Shown here: one piece after another, positions 40,662 to 50,147 of the stretch
Layout: each line of letters starts with the position of its first letter
Position numbering within the stretch: the stretch's first letter is position 1
Assembly: GCF_002077695.1 (NCBI RefSeq)
Contig: NZ_MWUE01000019.1
Location: 1 to 64,000, forward strand
Source of the DNA: Pantoea latae
Lineage (GTDB): Bacteria > Pseudomonadota > Gammaproteobacteria > Enterobacterales > Enterobacteriaceae
Length of the DNA stretch: 64,000 nt
Reading direction: 5' to 3'
The notes under the pieces: model-generated
Told to the model about the DNA's origin: nothing
Database searches by the model: none
The model's input: only the letters and a program-made list of their open reading frames with translations
Made by a program: the position numbers and the translations under genes

Positions 40662-41569
40662 CGTCCCTTGAGATAGACCTGCAGATTGACATTCACCGCG
40701 TTAAGCAGCGGCACGCTGACGCCGTTGCGCCGCGCGCGCTGCACCAGATCGCCGATCACCTGTTCCGCTTCGATATCAAAGCCCTGGGTTAAATCGCGGT
40801 ACATCGACGAGGTCATCGGCGTGGCGGGGTTGCTCAGCAGCGCGAAAATTTTCGCCGTCACCGCCGGGCGCGGCTGGTAGCCGTCGGCGGTAATCGTCGC
40901 CAGCACCTCGCTGAAGAGGGCGTGCAGCAGCGCCTCGCCGCCCTCGGCGCTCAGCGCCTGCTGCGTATCGCCGCGCGTCAGGCAGCAGAAAGCGCCGAGC
41001 GTGCTCAGCAGCAGCCACTTCTCCCAGAGTTCGCTGATGATATTGTCGCTAAAAAAGGTCTCGACGCGGGCGGCGCGCAGCGCCTCGTCCACGCGCTGCA
41101 GCCGCGCGTCGTTGCGGCCATCCAGCGCGCCGTAGTAGATCTGATGCAGCGGCGTCATCTGCACCACCTCGCCCTGTTCGCCCAGCGTGGCGTTGATCTT
41201 CACCAGCCCGCCGATCACCTTATCGCCGAAGCGGTCACGCAGCGTATCGATATGGCGCATGCCGTTGAGGATCGGCAGGATCAGCGTCTGCTCGCCGACG
41301 GCGGGCGCGATGTCTTCTATCGCCTGCGCCAGACCAAAGCTTTTCACCGTCAGAATGATCAGGTCGTACGCGCCGCGCAGCGATCCCGCCTGCGCCAGCT
41401 GCGGCTGCAGCTTCTCCACTCCCTGCGGCGTGCGCAGCACCAGCCCGTGCTGCTGTAACTGCTGAAAACGACGCTCGCGCACCAGAAAGGTAACGTCGCG
41501 TCCCGCCTGCGCCAGACGCGCGCCAAAATATCCGCCGGTGGCCCCGGCGCCTGCGATAAGAATGCGCAT
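40658..41569 (-). CDS. ApbA/PanE-family 2-dehydropantoate 2-reductase homologue
   Basis: This 303-residue NADPH-dependent reductase family member has the N-terminal motif ILIAGAGATGGYFGARL, the catalytic lysine segment GLVKINATLG and a C-terminal helical domain. Several PanE paralogues exist in enterobacteria and this need not be the ketopantoate reductase for pantothenate synthesis. The alternative is a reductase for another 2-keto acid. The upstream ArsR-type gene lies on the same strand and may be co-transcribed. Confidence 0.85.
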   Translation of the reverse strand: MRILIAGAGATGGYFGARLAQAGRDVTFLVRERRFQQLQQHGLVLRTPQGVEKLQPQLAQAGSLRGAYDLIILTVKSFGLAQAIEDIAPAVGEQTLILPILNGMRHIDTLRDRFGDKVIGGLVKINATLGEQGEVVQMTPLHQIYYGALDGRNDARLQRVDEALRAARVETFFSDNIISELWEKWLLLSTLGAFCCLTRGDTQQALSAEGGEALLHALFSEVLATITADGYQPRPAVTAKIFALLSNPATPMTSSMYRDLTQGFDIEAEQVIGDLVQRARRNGVSVPLLNAVNVNLQVYLKGR

Positions 41570-41642
41570 GATCGATTTTTCCCTTAACAGTTGAGGCTGA
41601 TACCTTAAAACCTGGCGGCGGCGGTTGCCAGCGTCGCGTCGC

Positions 41643-41948
41643 TCAGCGCTGCGTCGCCGCTGTCAGCAGCGCGTCCAGCAGGCCGGGAAAGCGCTGATCC
41701 AGGCAGTCGCGCCGCAGCGAAATCAGATTCTCCCGCCCCACGGGCCGCTGCCAGATCACGCCGCTGTCGCGCAGCACGCGCCAGTGATGCGTCATGGTCG
41801 ATTTGGCGATCTCGCCGCGCAGCGCGTTGCAGCTCTGCTCGCCGCGCTGTGCCAGCGACTGCAGAATGGCGAGACGAAGCGGATTGCCCAGCGCGAACAG
41901 CACGTTTTCCAGTTTGATTTCGTGCGGCTGCGGATGATTTTCCAGCAT
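41643..41948 (-). CDS. ArsR/SmtB-family winged-helix regulator
   Basis: This 101-residue regulator has the ArsR winged-helix core: LGNPLRLAILQSLAQRGEQSC followed by the recognition helix region KSTMTHHWRVLRDSGVIW (about 50-67) and a wing with VGRENLISLRRD. It lacks an obvious cysteine metal site (one Cys, in EQSCNAL), so a metal sensor is unlikely. It may control itself and the PanE-family gene downstream. Confidence 0.88.
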   Translation of the reverse strand: MLENHPQPHEIKLENVLFALGNPLRLAILQSLAQRGEQSCNALRGEIAKSTMTHHWRVLRDSGVIWQRPVGRENLISLRRDCLDQRFPGLLDALLTAATQR

Positions 41949-42089
41949 GGTTTTCCTGTTCTACGATCTATGCATTGCGCAATTATAGCTCAATCTGTTC
42001 GTATTTAATCGTACAGTGGGCGTAAGCTGCTCATCGATGGCGCGCAATCCTGTGCGCCGCGCCACAAGTCAACCGACTAAGGACGCATC

Positions 42090-44186
42090 ATGCCCCGAAC
42101 CCTTCCCGTTGAGCGTTACCGCAATATCGGCATCTCCGCGCATATCGATGCCGGTAAAACCACCACCACTGAGCGCATCCTGTTTTACACCGGGATGAGC
42201 CACAAGCTGGGTGAAGTGCACGATGGCGCCGCAACGACCGACTGGATGGCGCAGGAGCAGGAGCGCGGCATCACCATTACCTCGGCGGCGGTCAGCTGCT
42301 TCTGGCCCGGCATGGACGGCAGCTTCGCGCCGCACCGCATCAATATTATCGACACGCCCGGCCACGTTGACTTCACCATTGAGGTCGAGCGCTCAATGCG
42401 CGTGCTGGACGGCGCGGTGATGGTCTATGACGCCGTCGGCGGCGTTCAGCCGCAGTCGGAGACGGTGTGGCGTCAGGCCAATAAATACCATGTGCCGCGC
42501 CTGGCCTTCGTCAACAAAATGGACCGGCAGGGCGCGGATTTCTTTCGCGTGGTGCAGATGATGAAAGATCGTCTGAGCGCCAACCCGGTGCCGATCGTCC
42601 TGCCCATCGGCGCGGAAGAGCGCTTCAGCGGCGTGGTCGATCTGCTGAAGATGCAGGCGATTTACTGGGACGAGGCGTCGCAGGGCATGACCTTCAGCTA
42701 CGCGCCGATCCCCGACGCGCAGCTGGACGAGGCGAACGCCTGGCGGGAAAAAATGGTCGCGGCGGCGGCGGAAGCGAGTGATGAACTGATGGAAGCCTGG
42801 CTGGAGAGCGGCGATCTGGCGCACGACCAGATTATCGCCGGCCTGCGCCAGCGCACGCTGCGCAACGAGATCCAGCCGATGCTGTGCGGCAGCGCCTTTA
42901 AGAACAAGGGCGTGCAGCGCATGCTTGACGCGGTGGTGGAGCTGATGCCGTCACCGGCGGATATTCCCGCTATCAAAGGCGTGGATGAAAACGGCAACGA
43001 GGCGGAGCGGCATCCGGGCGATGACGAGCCTTTCTCGGCGCTGGCGTTCAAGCTGATGAGCGATCCCTTTGTCGGCCAGCTCACCTTTGTGCGCGTCTAC
43101 TCCGGCGTGCTGCGCAAAGGCGACAGCGTCTGGAACGCGGTGAAGGGCAAGAAAGAGCGCATTGGCCGCATCGTGCAGATGCACGCCAACGCGCGCCATG
43201 AGATCGAAGAGATCCGCGCCGGAGATATCGCCGCCTGCGTCGGGCTGAAAGAGGTGACGACCGGGGAAACCCTGTGCGATCCCAGCGCCATTATCACCCT
43301 GGAGCGCATGGAGTTCCCGGAGCCGGTGATCTCGCTCTCTATCGAGCCGAAAACCAAAGGCGATCAGGAGAAGATGAGCCTGGCGCTGCAGCGGCTGGCG
43401 GCAGAAGATCCCTCGTTCCGGCTGCACACCGACGAGGAGTCGGGCCAGGCGATTATCTCCGGCATGGGCGAGCTGCATCTGGAGATCATCGTCGACCGCC
43501 TGAAGCGCGAATTCGGCGTCGAGGCAAATATCGGTCGACCGCAGGTGACCTACCGCGAGACGCTGCGCAAAGCGGCGCGCGACGTCGAAGGCAAATTCGT
43601 GCGCCAGTCCGGCGGCAAAGGGCAGTATGGCCACGTGGTGCTGACGCTGGAGCCGCTGGCACCGGGCGGCGGCTTTGTGTTCGAAGACGCCACCAAAGGC
43701 GGCGTGGTGCCGCGCGAATATATTCCGTCGGTGGAGAAGGGCATCCGCGAGGCGCTCAATACCGGCGTCATTGCCGGCTATCCCATTGTCGATGTGAAGG
43801 CGACGCTGACCTTCGGCTCCTATCACGACGTCGACTCCTCGGAGATGGCGTTCCGCATGGCGGCCATTCTCGGCTTCCGCGCGGCGGCGAAGCTGGCCGA
43901 GCCGGTGCTGCTGGAGCCGGTGATGAAGGTGGAAGTGGAGTCGCCGGAAGAGTACGCGGGCGGCATTATGGGCGATCTCTCGTCGCGTCGCGGACAGGTG
44001 CAGGGCATGGATGAGCACTTCGGCGGCCGCATCATCCGCGCCGAAGTGCCGCTGGCGGAGATGTTCGGCTACTCCACCGCGCTGCGCTCCCTGACGCAGG
44101 GGCGCGCCACCTACAGCATGGAGTTCGCCCACTACGCGCAGGCGCCGCGTCAGGTGGCGGACGCGGTGGTGGCGGCGCGTCACTGA
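42090..44186 (+). CDS. fusA: Elongation factor G paralogue, outside the str operon
   Basis: This full-length 698-residue translocation GTPase has all G motifs ([24 protein letters not shown]) and EF-G domains II-V through the C-terminal GRATYSMEF. It is collinear with E. coli EF-G (704) but clearly diverged in domains IV-V. No rpsL, rpsG or tuf is adjacent, so it is not the normal str-operon copy. It could be a second EF-G with a stress, recycling or fusidic-acid role. A weak hairpin follows at 44199-44218. The gene has normal GC content. Confidence 0.93.
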   Translation: MPRTLPVERYRNIGISAHIDAGKTTTTERILFYTGMSHKLGEVHDGAATTDWMAQEQERGITITSAAVSCFWPGMDGSFAPHRINIIDTPGHVDFTIEVERSMRVLDGAVMVYDAVGGVQPQSETVWRQANKYHVPRLAFVNKMDRQGADFFRVVQMMKDRLSANPVPIVLPIGAEERFSGVVDLLKMQAIYWDEASQGMTFSYAPIPDAQLDEANAWREKMVAAAAEASDELMEAWLESGDLAHDQIIAGLRQRTLRNEIQPMLCGSAFKNKGVQRMLDAVVELMPSPADIPAIKGVDENGNEAERHPGDDEPFSALAFKLMSDPFVGQLTFVRVYSGVLRKGDSVWNAVKGKKERIGRIVQMHANARHEIEEIRAGDIAACVGLKEVTTGETLCDPSAIITLERMEFPEPVISLSIEPKTKGDQEKMSLALQRLAAEDPSFRLHTDEESGQAIISGMGELHLEIIVDRLKREFGVEANIGRPQVTYRETLRKAARDVEGKFVRQSGGKGQYGHVVLTLEPLAPGGGFVFEDATKGGVVPREYIPSVEKGIREALNTGVIAGYPIVDVKATLTFGSYHDVDSSEMAFRMAAILGFRAAAKLAEPVLLEPVMKVEVESPEEYAGGIMGDLSSRRGQVQGMDEHFGGRIIRAEVPLAEMFGYSTALRSLTQGRATYSMEFAHYAQAPRQVADAVVAARH

Positions 44187-44198
44187 GTTTTCCGCCGC

Positions 44199-44218
44199 GG
44201 ATGGCAGGGACGCCATCC
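44199..44218 (+). terminator. Weak hairpin after the EF-G gene
   Basis: GGATGGC (44199-44205) and GCCATCC (44212-44218) form a 7-bp stem followed by TTCTCTATTC. It is a possible weak terminator between the EF-G gene and the ABC transporter cluster. Confidence 0.5.
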
Positions 44219-44240
44219 TTCTCTATTCCCGCCTGACGTC

Positions 44241-44268
44241 AAACCATTGTCACTATTCTCGTTTTACT
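44241..44268 (+). promoter_or_regulatory. Promoter/operator motif, copy 1
   Basis: A 28-base segment starting AAACCATTGTCACTATT and continuing GTTTTAC recurs at 46054-46081 with five or six differences. TTGTCA (44247-44252) could be a -35 box. It lies about 90 bases before the first binding-protein gene. Confidence 0.55.
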
Positions 44269-44311
44269 TCCTCTTTTCCCCCGTTTAATCATTTCGCGGC
44301 TCGACTCTTTT

Positions 44312-44332
44312 GCGCGCGCCGCGGGCGCGCGC
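44312..44332 (+). other. GC-rich hairpin in the leader of the first binding-protein gene
   Basis: GCGCGCGCC (44312-44320) and GGCGCGCGC (44324-44332) form a perfect 9-bp stem with a three-base loop, 26 bases before the start codon at 44359. It could limit ribosome access. Confidence 0.6.
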
Positions 44333-44358
44333 CTTTCCTCTCTGCGGACAAGGACACT

Positions 44359-45975
44359 ATGAACGCACATTCTCTGCACCGCGCGCTGGGCGCGATCTGC
44401 CTGCTGGGCCACGTCGCCGCCGTCTCCGCCGCCGAAACGCCGCGATCGGGCGGCAGCTTTACCGTCGGCGTCGAAACCGAACCCAACACCTTCAATCCCC
44501 AGCTCAACGGGCAGGCGAAAGCTGACGTGACGCTGCGCAACGTCTGGGAGTCGCTGCTGGCACGTCAGCCCGACGGCAGCTTTGTTCCCTGGCTGGCGGA
44601 GCGTTATGAGGCGAGCCCGGACGGCTCCCGCTACCGTTTTACGCTGCGCCGCGACGTCTTTTTCTCTAACGGCGAGAAGCTGGACGCCCACGCCGTCGCG
44701 GAAAACTTTCGCCATACCCAGGATGCCGGATACTGCGCCGGATCCAGCCTGTGCATGATGGGCGCGCGCATCAGCCGCATCGAAACGCCCGATGACGCTA
44801 CCGTCATCATTACCCTGAAACAGGGCTATACGCCGTTTCTGTCGTTTGCCGCCGCGCTGGAGATCCTCGCGCCCGCCAGCTGGCACTCGGCGCAGCTCAA
44901 GTCGGGCGGCAAGGAGATTGCCGGCACCGGCCCCTTTATTCTCGACAGCTATGAAAAAGGGCAGCAGGTCACTTTTATCAGGAACCCGAACTACCGCTGG
45001 GCGCCCGCCACGGCGAAACATCAGGGACCGGCGTATCTTGAGCGCGTCACCTACCGCTTCCTGCCGGAATCCTCGGTGCGCACCGGCGCGCTGCTCTCCG
45101 GCCAGCTGGACGCCATTGAAGGCATCTCTGGCAACGACGCGGGCGAGTTTAAAGAGAACGGCGACTTCACCTACCAGCACGCGCTGAACACCGGCACGCC
45201 GTACTCGCTCTATCTCAACGTCGACTATGGCCCGACCCAGGATCGGCGCGTGCGCCAGGCGATCGTGCAGGGGCTGCACATCGACCCGATCCTGCAGTCG
45301 GTCTACCGCGGCGAACGCACCCGCGGCTGGGGTATCACCTCGCCGGTAGAACCGCTGTATGACAAGGCGCTGGAGGGCAAATATGGCAACCAGCCGGAGG
45401 CGGCCAACCGGCTGCTGGATGAGGCGGGCTGGACCGCGCGCGACGGTGACGGCTTCCGCAGCAAAAACGGCCAGCGGCTAACCATTGAGGTGATCCAGGC
45501 GCAGGCGACGGTGCGCGACCAGCGCGACGTGCTGCTGCAGGCGATTCAGGCGCAGGCGCGCCAGCGGCTCGGCATCGATTTCAGGCTGCGCTACGTCGAT
45601 TCGGGCACCTACAGCGCGGTGCGCAACAGCGGCCAGTTCGGCGCCATCGCTAACTCCAACACCGAAACCGACGGCATCGATATTGAAAATCACTATCGGC
45701 CCATCAGCCAGGGCGGGGCGATTAACTACAGCCGCGTCAACGATGAGCAGATTAACGCGCTGCTGGATAAAGCCGCCAGCACGCTGGATGTCGCGCAGCG
45801 GCGTCAGGACTATAGCGAACTGCAAAACCGCGCCCTGATCCAGCTGGCGCTGGCGGTGCCGCTCTATCAGCCGGAGGATCAAATCGCCGCCGCGCGCTAC
45901 GTACACGGCTACGGTTTTCGCAGCTTTAAGCAGATGCCGGAAAATGCCTACGACGTCTGGCTGAGCGATCGTTAA
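44359..45975 (+). CDS. Peptide/nickel-type ABC substrate-binding protein, copy 1
   Basis: This 538-residue family-5 solute-binding protein (DppA/OppA/NikA type) has a signal peptide (about 1-25, ending SAA). It contains the family blocks VWESLLARQPDGSFVPWLAE, GTGPFILDSYEKGQQ and YGNQPEAANRLLDEAGW. It is highly similar to the product of 46699-48312 along its whole length, so the two arose by duplication. With the permeases and double ATPase downstream it forms an importer; the ligand is unknown. A ribosome-binding AAGGA lies upstream. Confidence 0.92.
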   Translation: MNAHSLHRALGAICLLGHVAAVSAAETPRSGGSFTVGVETEPNTFNPQLNGQAKADVTLRNVWESLLARQPDGSFVPWLAERYEASPDGSRYRFTLRRDVFFSNGEKLDAHAVAENFRHTQDAGYCAGSSLCMMGARISRIETPDDATVIITLKQGYTPFLSFAAALEILAPASWHSAQLKSGGKEIAGTGPFILDSYEKGQQVTFIRNPNYRWAPATAKHQGPAYLERVTYRFLPESSVRTGALLSGQLDAIEGISGNDAGEFKENGDFTYQHALNTGTPYSLYLNVDYGPTQDRRVRQAIVQGLHIDPILQSVYRGERTRGWGITSPVEPLYDKALEGKYGNQPEAANRLLDEAGWTARDGDGFRSKNGQRLTIEVIQAQATVRDQRDVLLQAIQAQARQRLGIDFRLRYVDSGTYSAVRNSGQFGAIANSNTETDGIDIENHYRPISQGGAINYSRVNDEQINALLDKAASTLDVAQRRQDYSELQNRALIQLALAVPLYQPEDQIAAARYVHGYGFRSFKQMPENAYDVWLSDR

Positions 45976-46001
45976 TTTCACTATTTGTTCTGTCGATATG
46001 C

Positions 46002-46029
46002 GCCTGACGCGGTTATTCCTGCGTCAGGC
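46002..46029 (+). terminator. Stem-loop after binding-protein copy 1
   Basis: GCCTGACGC (46002-46010) and GCGTCAGGC (46021-46029) form a perfect 9-bp stem with a ten-base loop, 26 bases after the stop. There is no T-run, so it may trim or partly terminate the transcript rather than end it. Confidence 0.5.
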
Positions 46030-46053
46030 TGTTATGGATTCCCGTATTCGAAA

Positions 46054-46081
46054 AAACGATTGTCATTATTGTTGTTTTACA
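46054..46081 (+). promoter_or_regulatory. Promoter/operator motif, copy 2
   Basis: AAACGATTGTCATTATT followed by GTTTTAC repeats the motif at 44241-44268. It stands about 50 bases before the GNAT gene, so this part of the cluster probably has its own promoter under the same control. Confidence 0.55.
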
Positions 46082-46134
46082 TTTAGCACGCCGAATTTTA
46101 ATAATTTCCCGGTGATTAACCCAGGAATAAAAAT

Positions 46135-46659
46135 ATGAGTCAGTCTGTTGAGGTGGCAAAACCCGAAGATGCGGAAGAGATTTTCGCCCTGCTGCAGCGC
46201 GCCTACGCCTCGCTGCTGGCGCAGGATATCCATTTCACCATTACGCAGGGCAATGTCGCGCAGGTGCGTCAGACCATAGAACGAGAAACGGTGCTGGTAC
46301 TGCGTAAATGGAAGCGGGCGGTGGCGACGGTCACGGTGCGCTTCAGCTGGACGCCAGAGCCGAACGCGCCGTCGCAGCTGCCCTTTATTCACTGGTTCGC
46401 CGTCGATCCCGATTTTAAAGGCCAGGGATATGGCCGTGAAATTATCAGCTGGGCGGAAGATCATTTATTAAAGGAGACGCTAAAAGCGCCGGGCGTGTAT
46501 CTGGCGACGGCGATAAAACATCCGTGGCTCAGCGAATTATATCAGCGCCGCGGCTATCAGCCTTTTTATCATCGCACCAACCCATTAGGCGAAGCGCTGG
46601 TTTTTATGAAAAAGGAATTTACCCCTGCTGCCGCCTCGCCATTAGCACGCTCGGCCTGA
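46135..46659 (+). CDS. GNAT-family N-acetyltransferase
   Basis: This 174-residue Gcn5-related acetyltransferase shows acetyl-CoA motif A in WFAVDPDFKGQGYGREI (about 87-103), with a following helix and C-terminal ELYQRRGYQPFYHR. AGGA lies eight bases upstream. Its place between two binding-protein genes and upstream of a flavin monooxygenase suggests that it acetylates the imported compound or an intermediate. This layout recalls S-alkylcysteine salvage operons, where N-acetylation precedes oxidation. The substrate is not determined by sequence. Confidence 0.85.
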   Translation: MSQSVEVAKPEDAEEIFALLQRAYASLLAQDIHFTITQGNVAQVRQTIERETVLVLRKWKRAVATVTVRFSWTPEPNAPSQLPFIHWFAVDPDFKGQGYGREIISWAEDHLLKETLKAPGVYLATAIKHPWLSELYQRRGYQPFYHRTNPLGEALVFMKKEFTPAAASPLARSA

Positions 46660-46698
46660 TTAACAAAATAAAACACACCTGCTTCTTATAAGGATAAT

Positions 46699-48312
46699 AT
46701 GAAAAAGTCGTTTACCCTTGCGCTGGGTTTCACCTCTCTGTTGGCAAGCGCATCACCTTTGCTGGCCGCTGACGCACCGCGCAGCGGCGGCGCGCTGACG
46801 GTCGGCGTCGAGACCGAACCCACCACCTTTAACCCGCAGCTGAATGGTCAGGATAAAGCGGAAATCACCCTGCGCAATTTCTGGGAGTCGCTGCTGGCGC
46901 GCCGCCCCGACGGCAGCTTTGTTCCCTGGCTGGCGGAAAGCTATCACATCAGCCCGGACGGCAAAACCCTGCGCTTCTCCCTGCGCCGCGACGTCACCTT
47001 CTCTAACGGCGAAAAGCTAAACGCCAACGCGGTGGCGGAAAACTTTCGCCATACCCAGGACGCGAAGTATTGCGCGGGCACCAGCCTCTGCCTGATGGGC
47101 ACCCATATCGCCAGCATCGAGACGCCAGACGACGCCACGGTGGTGATCAACCTTAACGCCACCTATGCGCCGTTCCTGTCGTTCGCCGCCGGTTTGCAAA
47201 TTCTCGCCCCCGCCAGCTGGCAGTCGGCGCAGCTCAAGTCGGGCGGCAAGGAGATTGCCGGCACCGGGCCCTTTATTCTCGACAGCTATGAGAAAGGGCA
47301 GCAGGTGACCTTTGTCCGCAACCCGAACTACCGCTGGGCGCCCGCCACGGCGAAACATCAGGGCCCGGCGTATCTCGATCGCGTCACCTACCGCTTTCTG
47401 CCGGAGTCCTCGGTGCGCACCGGCGCGCTGCTTTCGGGCCAGGTGGACGCCATCGAGGGCATCTCCGGTAACGACGCAGGCGAGTTTAAAGACAACGACG
47501 ACTTCACCTACCAGCACGCGCTGAACACCGGCACGCCCTACTCGCTGTTCCTCAACGTCGACTATGGCCCGACCCAGGATGTGCGCGTGCGCCAGGCGCT
47601 GCTGCAGGGGCTGGCGATCGATCCGCTGCTGAAATCGGTCTATCGCGGCGAGCGCACCCGCGCGTGGGGCATTACCTCGCCGGTCGATCCGCTCTATAAC
47701 AAGGCGCTGGAAGGCCAGTATGGCAACCAGCCAGAAGCCGCCAACAAACTGCTGGACGAGGCGGGCTGGAGCGCGCGCGACGGCGACGGCTTCCGCACCA
47801 AAGAGGGCCAGCGGCTGCGTATTGAGCTGATCCAGGCGCAGGCCACGGTGCGCGACCAGCGTGACGTGCTGCTGCAGGCGATCCAGGCGCAGGCGCGCCA
47901 GCGGCTCGGCGTCGATCTCAAGCTGAACTACGTCGACTCTGGCACCTACACCGAGGTGCGCGCCAGCGGCAAGTTCGGCACCATCGCCAACTCCAATACG
48001 CCCACCGACGGCGTGGATATTGAAAACCACTACCGACCCATTAAGCAGGGCGGCGCCATCAACTACAGCCGCGTCAATGACGACCAGATCAATGCGCTGC
48101 TGGACAAGGCCGCCGGCACGCTGGACATCGCCCAGCGTCGCCAGGCCTATAGCGATCTGCAAAAGCGCGCGCTGACCGACCTGGCGCTGGCGCTGCCGCT
48201 CTACGAGCCGGAAGACCAGCTCGCCACTGCGCGCTATGTGCACGGCTACGGTTTCCGCAGCTACAAACAGATGCCGGAGAGCGCTTACGACGTCTGGCTC
48301 GATGAACATTAA
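46699..48312 (+). CDS. Peptide/nickel-type ABC substrate-binding protein, copy 2
   Basis: This 537-residue family-5 binding protein has a signal peptide (about 1-24, ending LLAA) and is a close paralogue of the 44359-45975 product. Long blocks are unchanged, for example EIAGTGPFILDSYEKGQQ and QAQATVRDQRDVLLQAIQAQ. Differences are scattered, so both copies look functional. AAGGATA lies upstream. It precedes the first permease gene by 12 bases and is the more direct partner of the transporter. Confidence 0.92.
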   Translation: MKKSFTLALGFTSLLASASPLLAADAPRSGGALTVGVETEPTTFNPQLNGQDKAEITLRNFWESLLARRPDGSFVPWLAESYHISPDGKTLRFSLRRDVTFSNGEKLNANAVAENFRHTQDAKYCAGTSLCLMGTHIASIETPDDATVVINLNATYAPFLSFAAGLQILAPASWQSAQLKSGGKEIAGTGPFILDSYEKGQQVTFVRNPNYRWAPATAKHQGPAYLDRVTYRFLPESSVRTGALLSGQVDAIEGISGNDAGEFKDNDDFTYQHALNTGTPYSLFLNVDYGPTQDVRVRQALLQGLAIDPLLKSVYRGERTRAWGITSPVDPLYNKALEGQYGNQPEAANKLLDEAGWSARDGDGFRTKEGQRLRIELIQAQATVRDQRDVLLQAIQAQARQRLGVDLKLNYVDSGTYTEVRASGKFGTIANSNTPTDGVDIENHYRPIKQGGAINYSRVNDDQINALLDKAAGTLDIAQRRQAYSDLQKRALTDLALALPLYEPEDQLATARYVHGYGFRSYKQMPESAYDVWLDEH

Positions 48313-48324
48313 CAGGAGGCGAGG

Positions 48325-49314
48325 ATGAGTCTGGAGAGCATCGCAACCCGCGCGCCGCGTAAGCCCGCGCCGTCGCTGTGGCGCCACGCGCTGGCGCGGC
48401 GTATTGCCGGCCGGCTGGGCGGCGGCGTGCTGGTGCTGTGGGCCGCCGTGACGCTGGCGTTTCTCGGCGTGCATCTGGCGCCGGGGGATATCGTCAGCCT
48501 GCTGATCGGCGAACAGGTGCGCACGCCCGCCATCGAGGCGGCGATCCGCGCCGAATGGGGGCTGAACGAGCCGCTGTGGCTACAGTATCTGCACTATCTC
48601 TGGCGCGTGCTGCACGGCGATTTCGGCCGCTCCTACATCCTGAATACCGAGGTCAGCCATTTGCTGGCGACGCAGCTGTGGCCGACCATCAAGCTGACGC
48701 TGGCAGCGCTGCTGGTGAGCGTGCTGTTCGCCGTCGCGGTGGCCGTCGCCACCGCGCATCGCCGCTGGGGCCGACGCGTGGCCAACGCGCTGGAGCTGCT
48801 GCTCGCCTCAACGCCGTCGTTCTGGATGGGCATTGTGCTGCTGTTTCTCTTTAGCTTTACGCTGCGCTGGTTCCCGGTGGCGGGCGACCGCACGCTCTCC
48901 GCGCTGGTGCTGCCCGCGCTGGCGCTGGGTCTGGCGCAGGGCGCGGTGATCGCCCAGCTGCTGCGGCGCGAGCTGGAGCGCGCACTGGAGGCGCCCTTTA
49001 CCCTGACGCTGCGCGCCTGGGGCGTGGGCGAAACCACCATCCGCCTGCGCCACGCGCTGCGCCATGCCGCGTTGCCTGCGGTGACCCTCACCGGCTGGCT
49101 GGTGGGCGGTCTGCTGAGCGGCGCGGTGATCACCGAGCAGGTCTTTGGCCGTCCCGGCCTCGGCAAGCTGACGGTGGACGCGGTGCTGGCGAAGGATCTG
49201 CCGGTGGTGCTGGCGGTGGCAATCTTATCGGCGCTGATCTATGTGGTGATGAGCACGCTGGTGGACATTCTGGCGCTGTGGATCGATCCGCGCCTGCGTG
49301 GGGAGCCGCAATAA
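48325..49314 (+). CDS. DppB/OppB-type ABC permease
   Basis: This 329-residue inner-membrane protein of the binding-protein-dependent permease family has an N-terminal membrane segment (about 28-50) followed by a long periplasmic loop and five more segments. The EAA-type loop lies around LRAWGVGETTIRLRHALRHAALP (about 231-253). It overlaps the next permease gene by one base (TAATG). It pairs with the DppC-like permease to form the channel for the substrate delivered by the two binding proteins. Confidence 0.9.
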   Translation: MSLESIATRAPRKPAPSLWRHALARRIAGRLGGGVLVLWAAVTLAFLGVHLAPGDIVSLLIGEQVRTPAIEAAIRAEWGLNEPLWLQYLHYLWRVLHGDFGRSYILNTEVSHLLATQLWPTIKLTLAALLVSVLFAVAVAVATAHRRWGRRVANALELLLASTPSFWMGIVLLFLFSFTLRWFPVAGDRTLSALVLPALALGLAQGAVIAQLLRRELERALEAPFTLTLRAWGVGETTIRLRHALRHAALPAVTLTGWLVGGLLSGAVITEQVFGRPGLGKLTVDAVLAKDLPVVLAVAILSALIYVVMSTLVDILALWIDPRLRGEPQ

Positions 49315-50147
49315 TGCAAGCGATTCTGCAACGCGTTTCCTTCTCGCTGCCTGCCGCGGTGTGGGCCGCGATCCTCTTTCTGTTTCTGGTGCTGCTGGCG
49401 GTGATTGCGCCGCAATGGCTGGCACCCGGCGATCCGCTGCTGGCCGATCCGCTCAACGCCCAGCTGGCGCCCTCGGCGCAGCACTGGCTCGGCACCGATC
49501 AGCTGGGTCGCGATCTGCTGACCCGCGTGATCTACGGCAGCCGCTACTCGCTGCTGATTAGCGTGGCGGCCATGACGCTGGCGGTGCTGTTCGGCACGCT
49601 GCTCGGGCTGGTCGCGGCGCTGGCGCGTGGCGCGATCGACGAACTGCTGAGCCGCGCGGTCGACGTCATCTCCGCCTTTCCCGACCTGCTGCTGGCGCTG
49701 ATGCTGATCGCCTTTACCGGGCCCGGCACCACGAATCTGATTATCGCGCTGGGCGTGGCGTCGGTGCCGCGCTTCGCCCGCGTGGTGCGTGCGCAGACTT
49801 ACCGCGTCATGACCTCTGGCTATGTCGAGCAGGCGCGCACCTTCGGCCTGCCGCGCGCCACGCTGATCCTGCGTCATATTCTGCCGCACGCCCTTGCGCA
49901 GGTGCCGGCGCTGGCGACGCTCGGGCTGGGCACCGCCATTATCGGCACCGCCGGGCTGAGCTTTCTCGGCATGGGGCCACAGCCGCCAACCGCGGAGTGG
50001 GGGCTGATGCTGGCGGAAGGGCGCAACTATCTGCGCAACGCCTGGTGGATCGCGGTCTGGCCTGGGGTGTTTATCACCCTGACGGTGATTGCGGTCAACA
50101 CGCTGGGCCGCTACTGGCAGGCGCGTTTTGAAGGAGGCGAAGCATGA
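49314..50147 (+). CDS. DppC/OppC-type ABC permease
   Basis: This 277-residue permease begins MQAILQRVSFSLP at the ATG sharing a base with the preceding stop; the frame from 49278 is an unlikely extension. It carries the DppC signature HWLGTDQLGRDLLTRVIYGSRYSL (about 62-85) and the EAA loop VEQARTFGLPRATLILRHILPHA (about 171-193). It overlaps the ATPase gene as ATGA. It is the second membrane subunit of the importer. Confidence 0.92.
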   Translation: MQAILQRVSFSLPAAVWAAILFLFLVLLAVIAPQWLAPGDPLLADPLNAQLAPSAQHWLGTDQLGRDLLTRVIYGSRYSLLISVAAMTLAVLFGTLLGLVAALARGAIDELLSRAVDVISAFPDLLLALMLIAFTGPGTTNLIIALGVASVPRFARVVRAQTYRVMTSGYVEQARTFGLPRATLILRHILPHALAQVPALATLGLGTAIIGTAGLSFLGMGPQPPTAEWGLMLAEGRNYLRNAWWIAVWPGVFITLTVIAVNTLGRYWQARFEGGEA

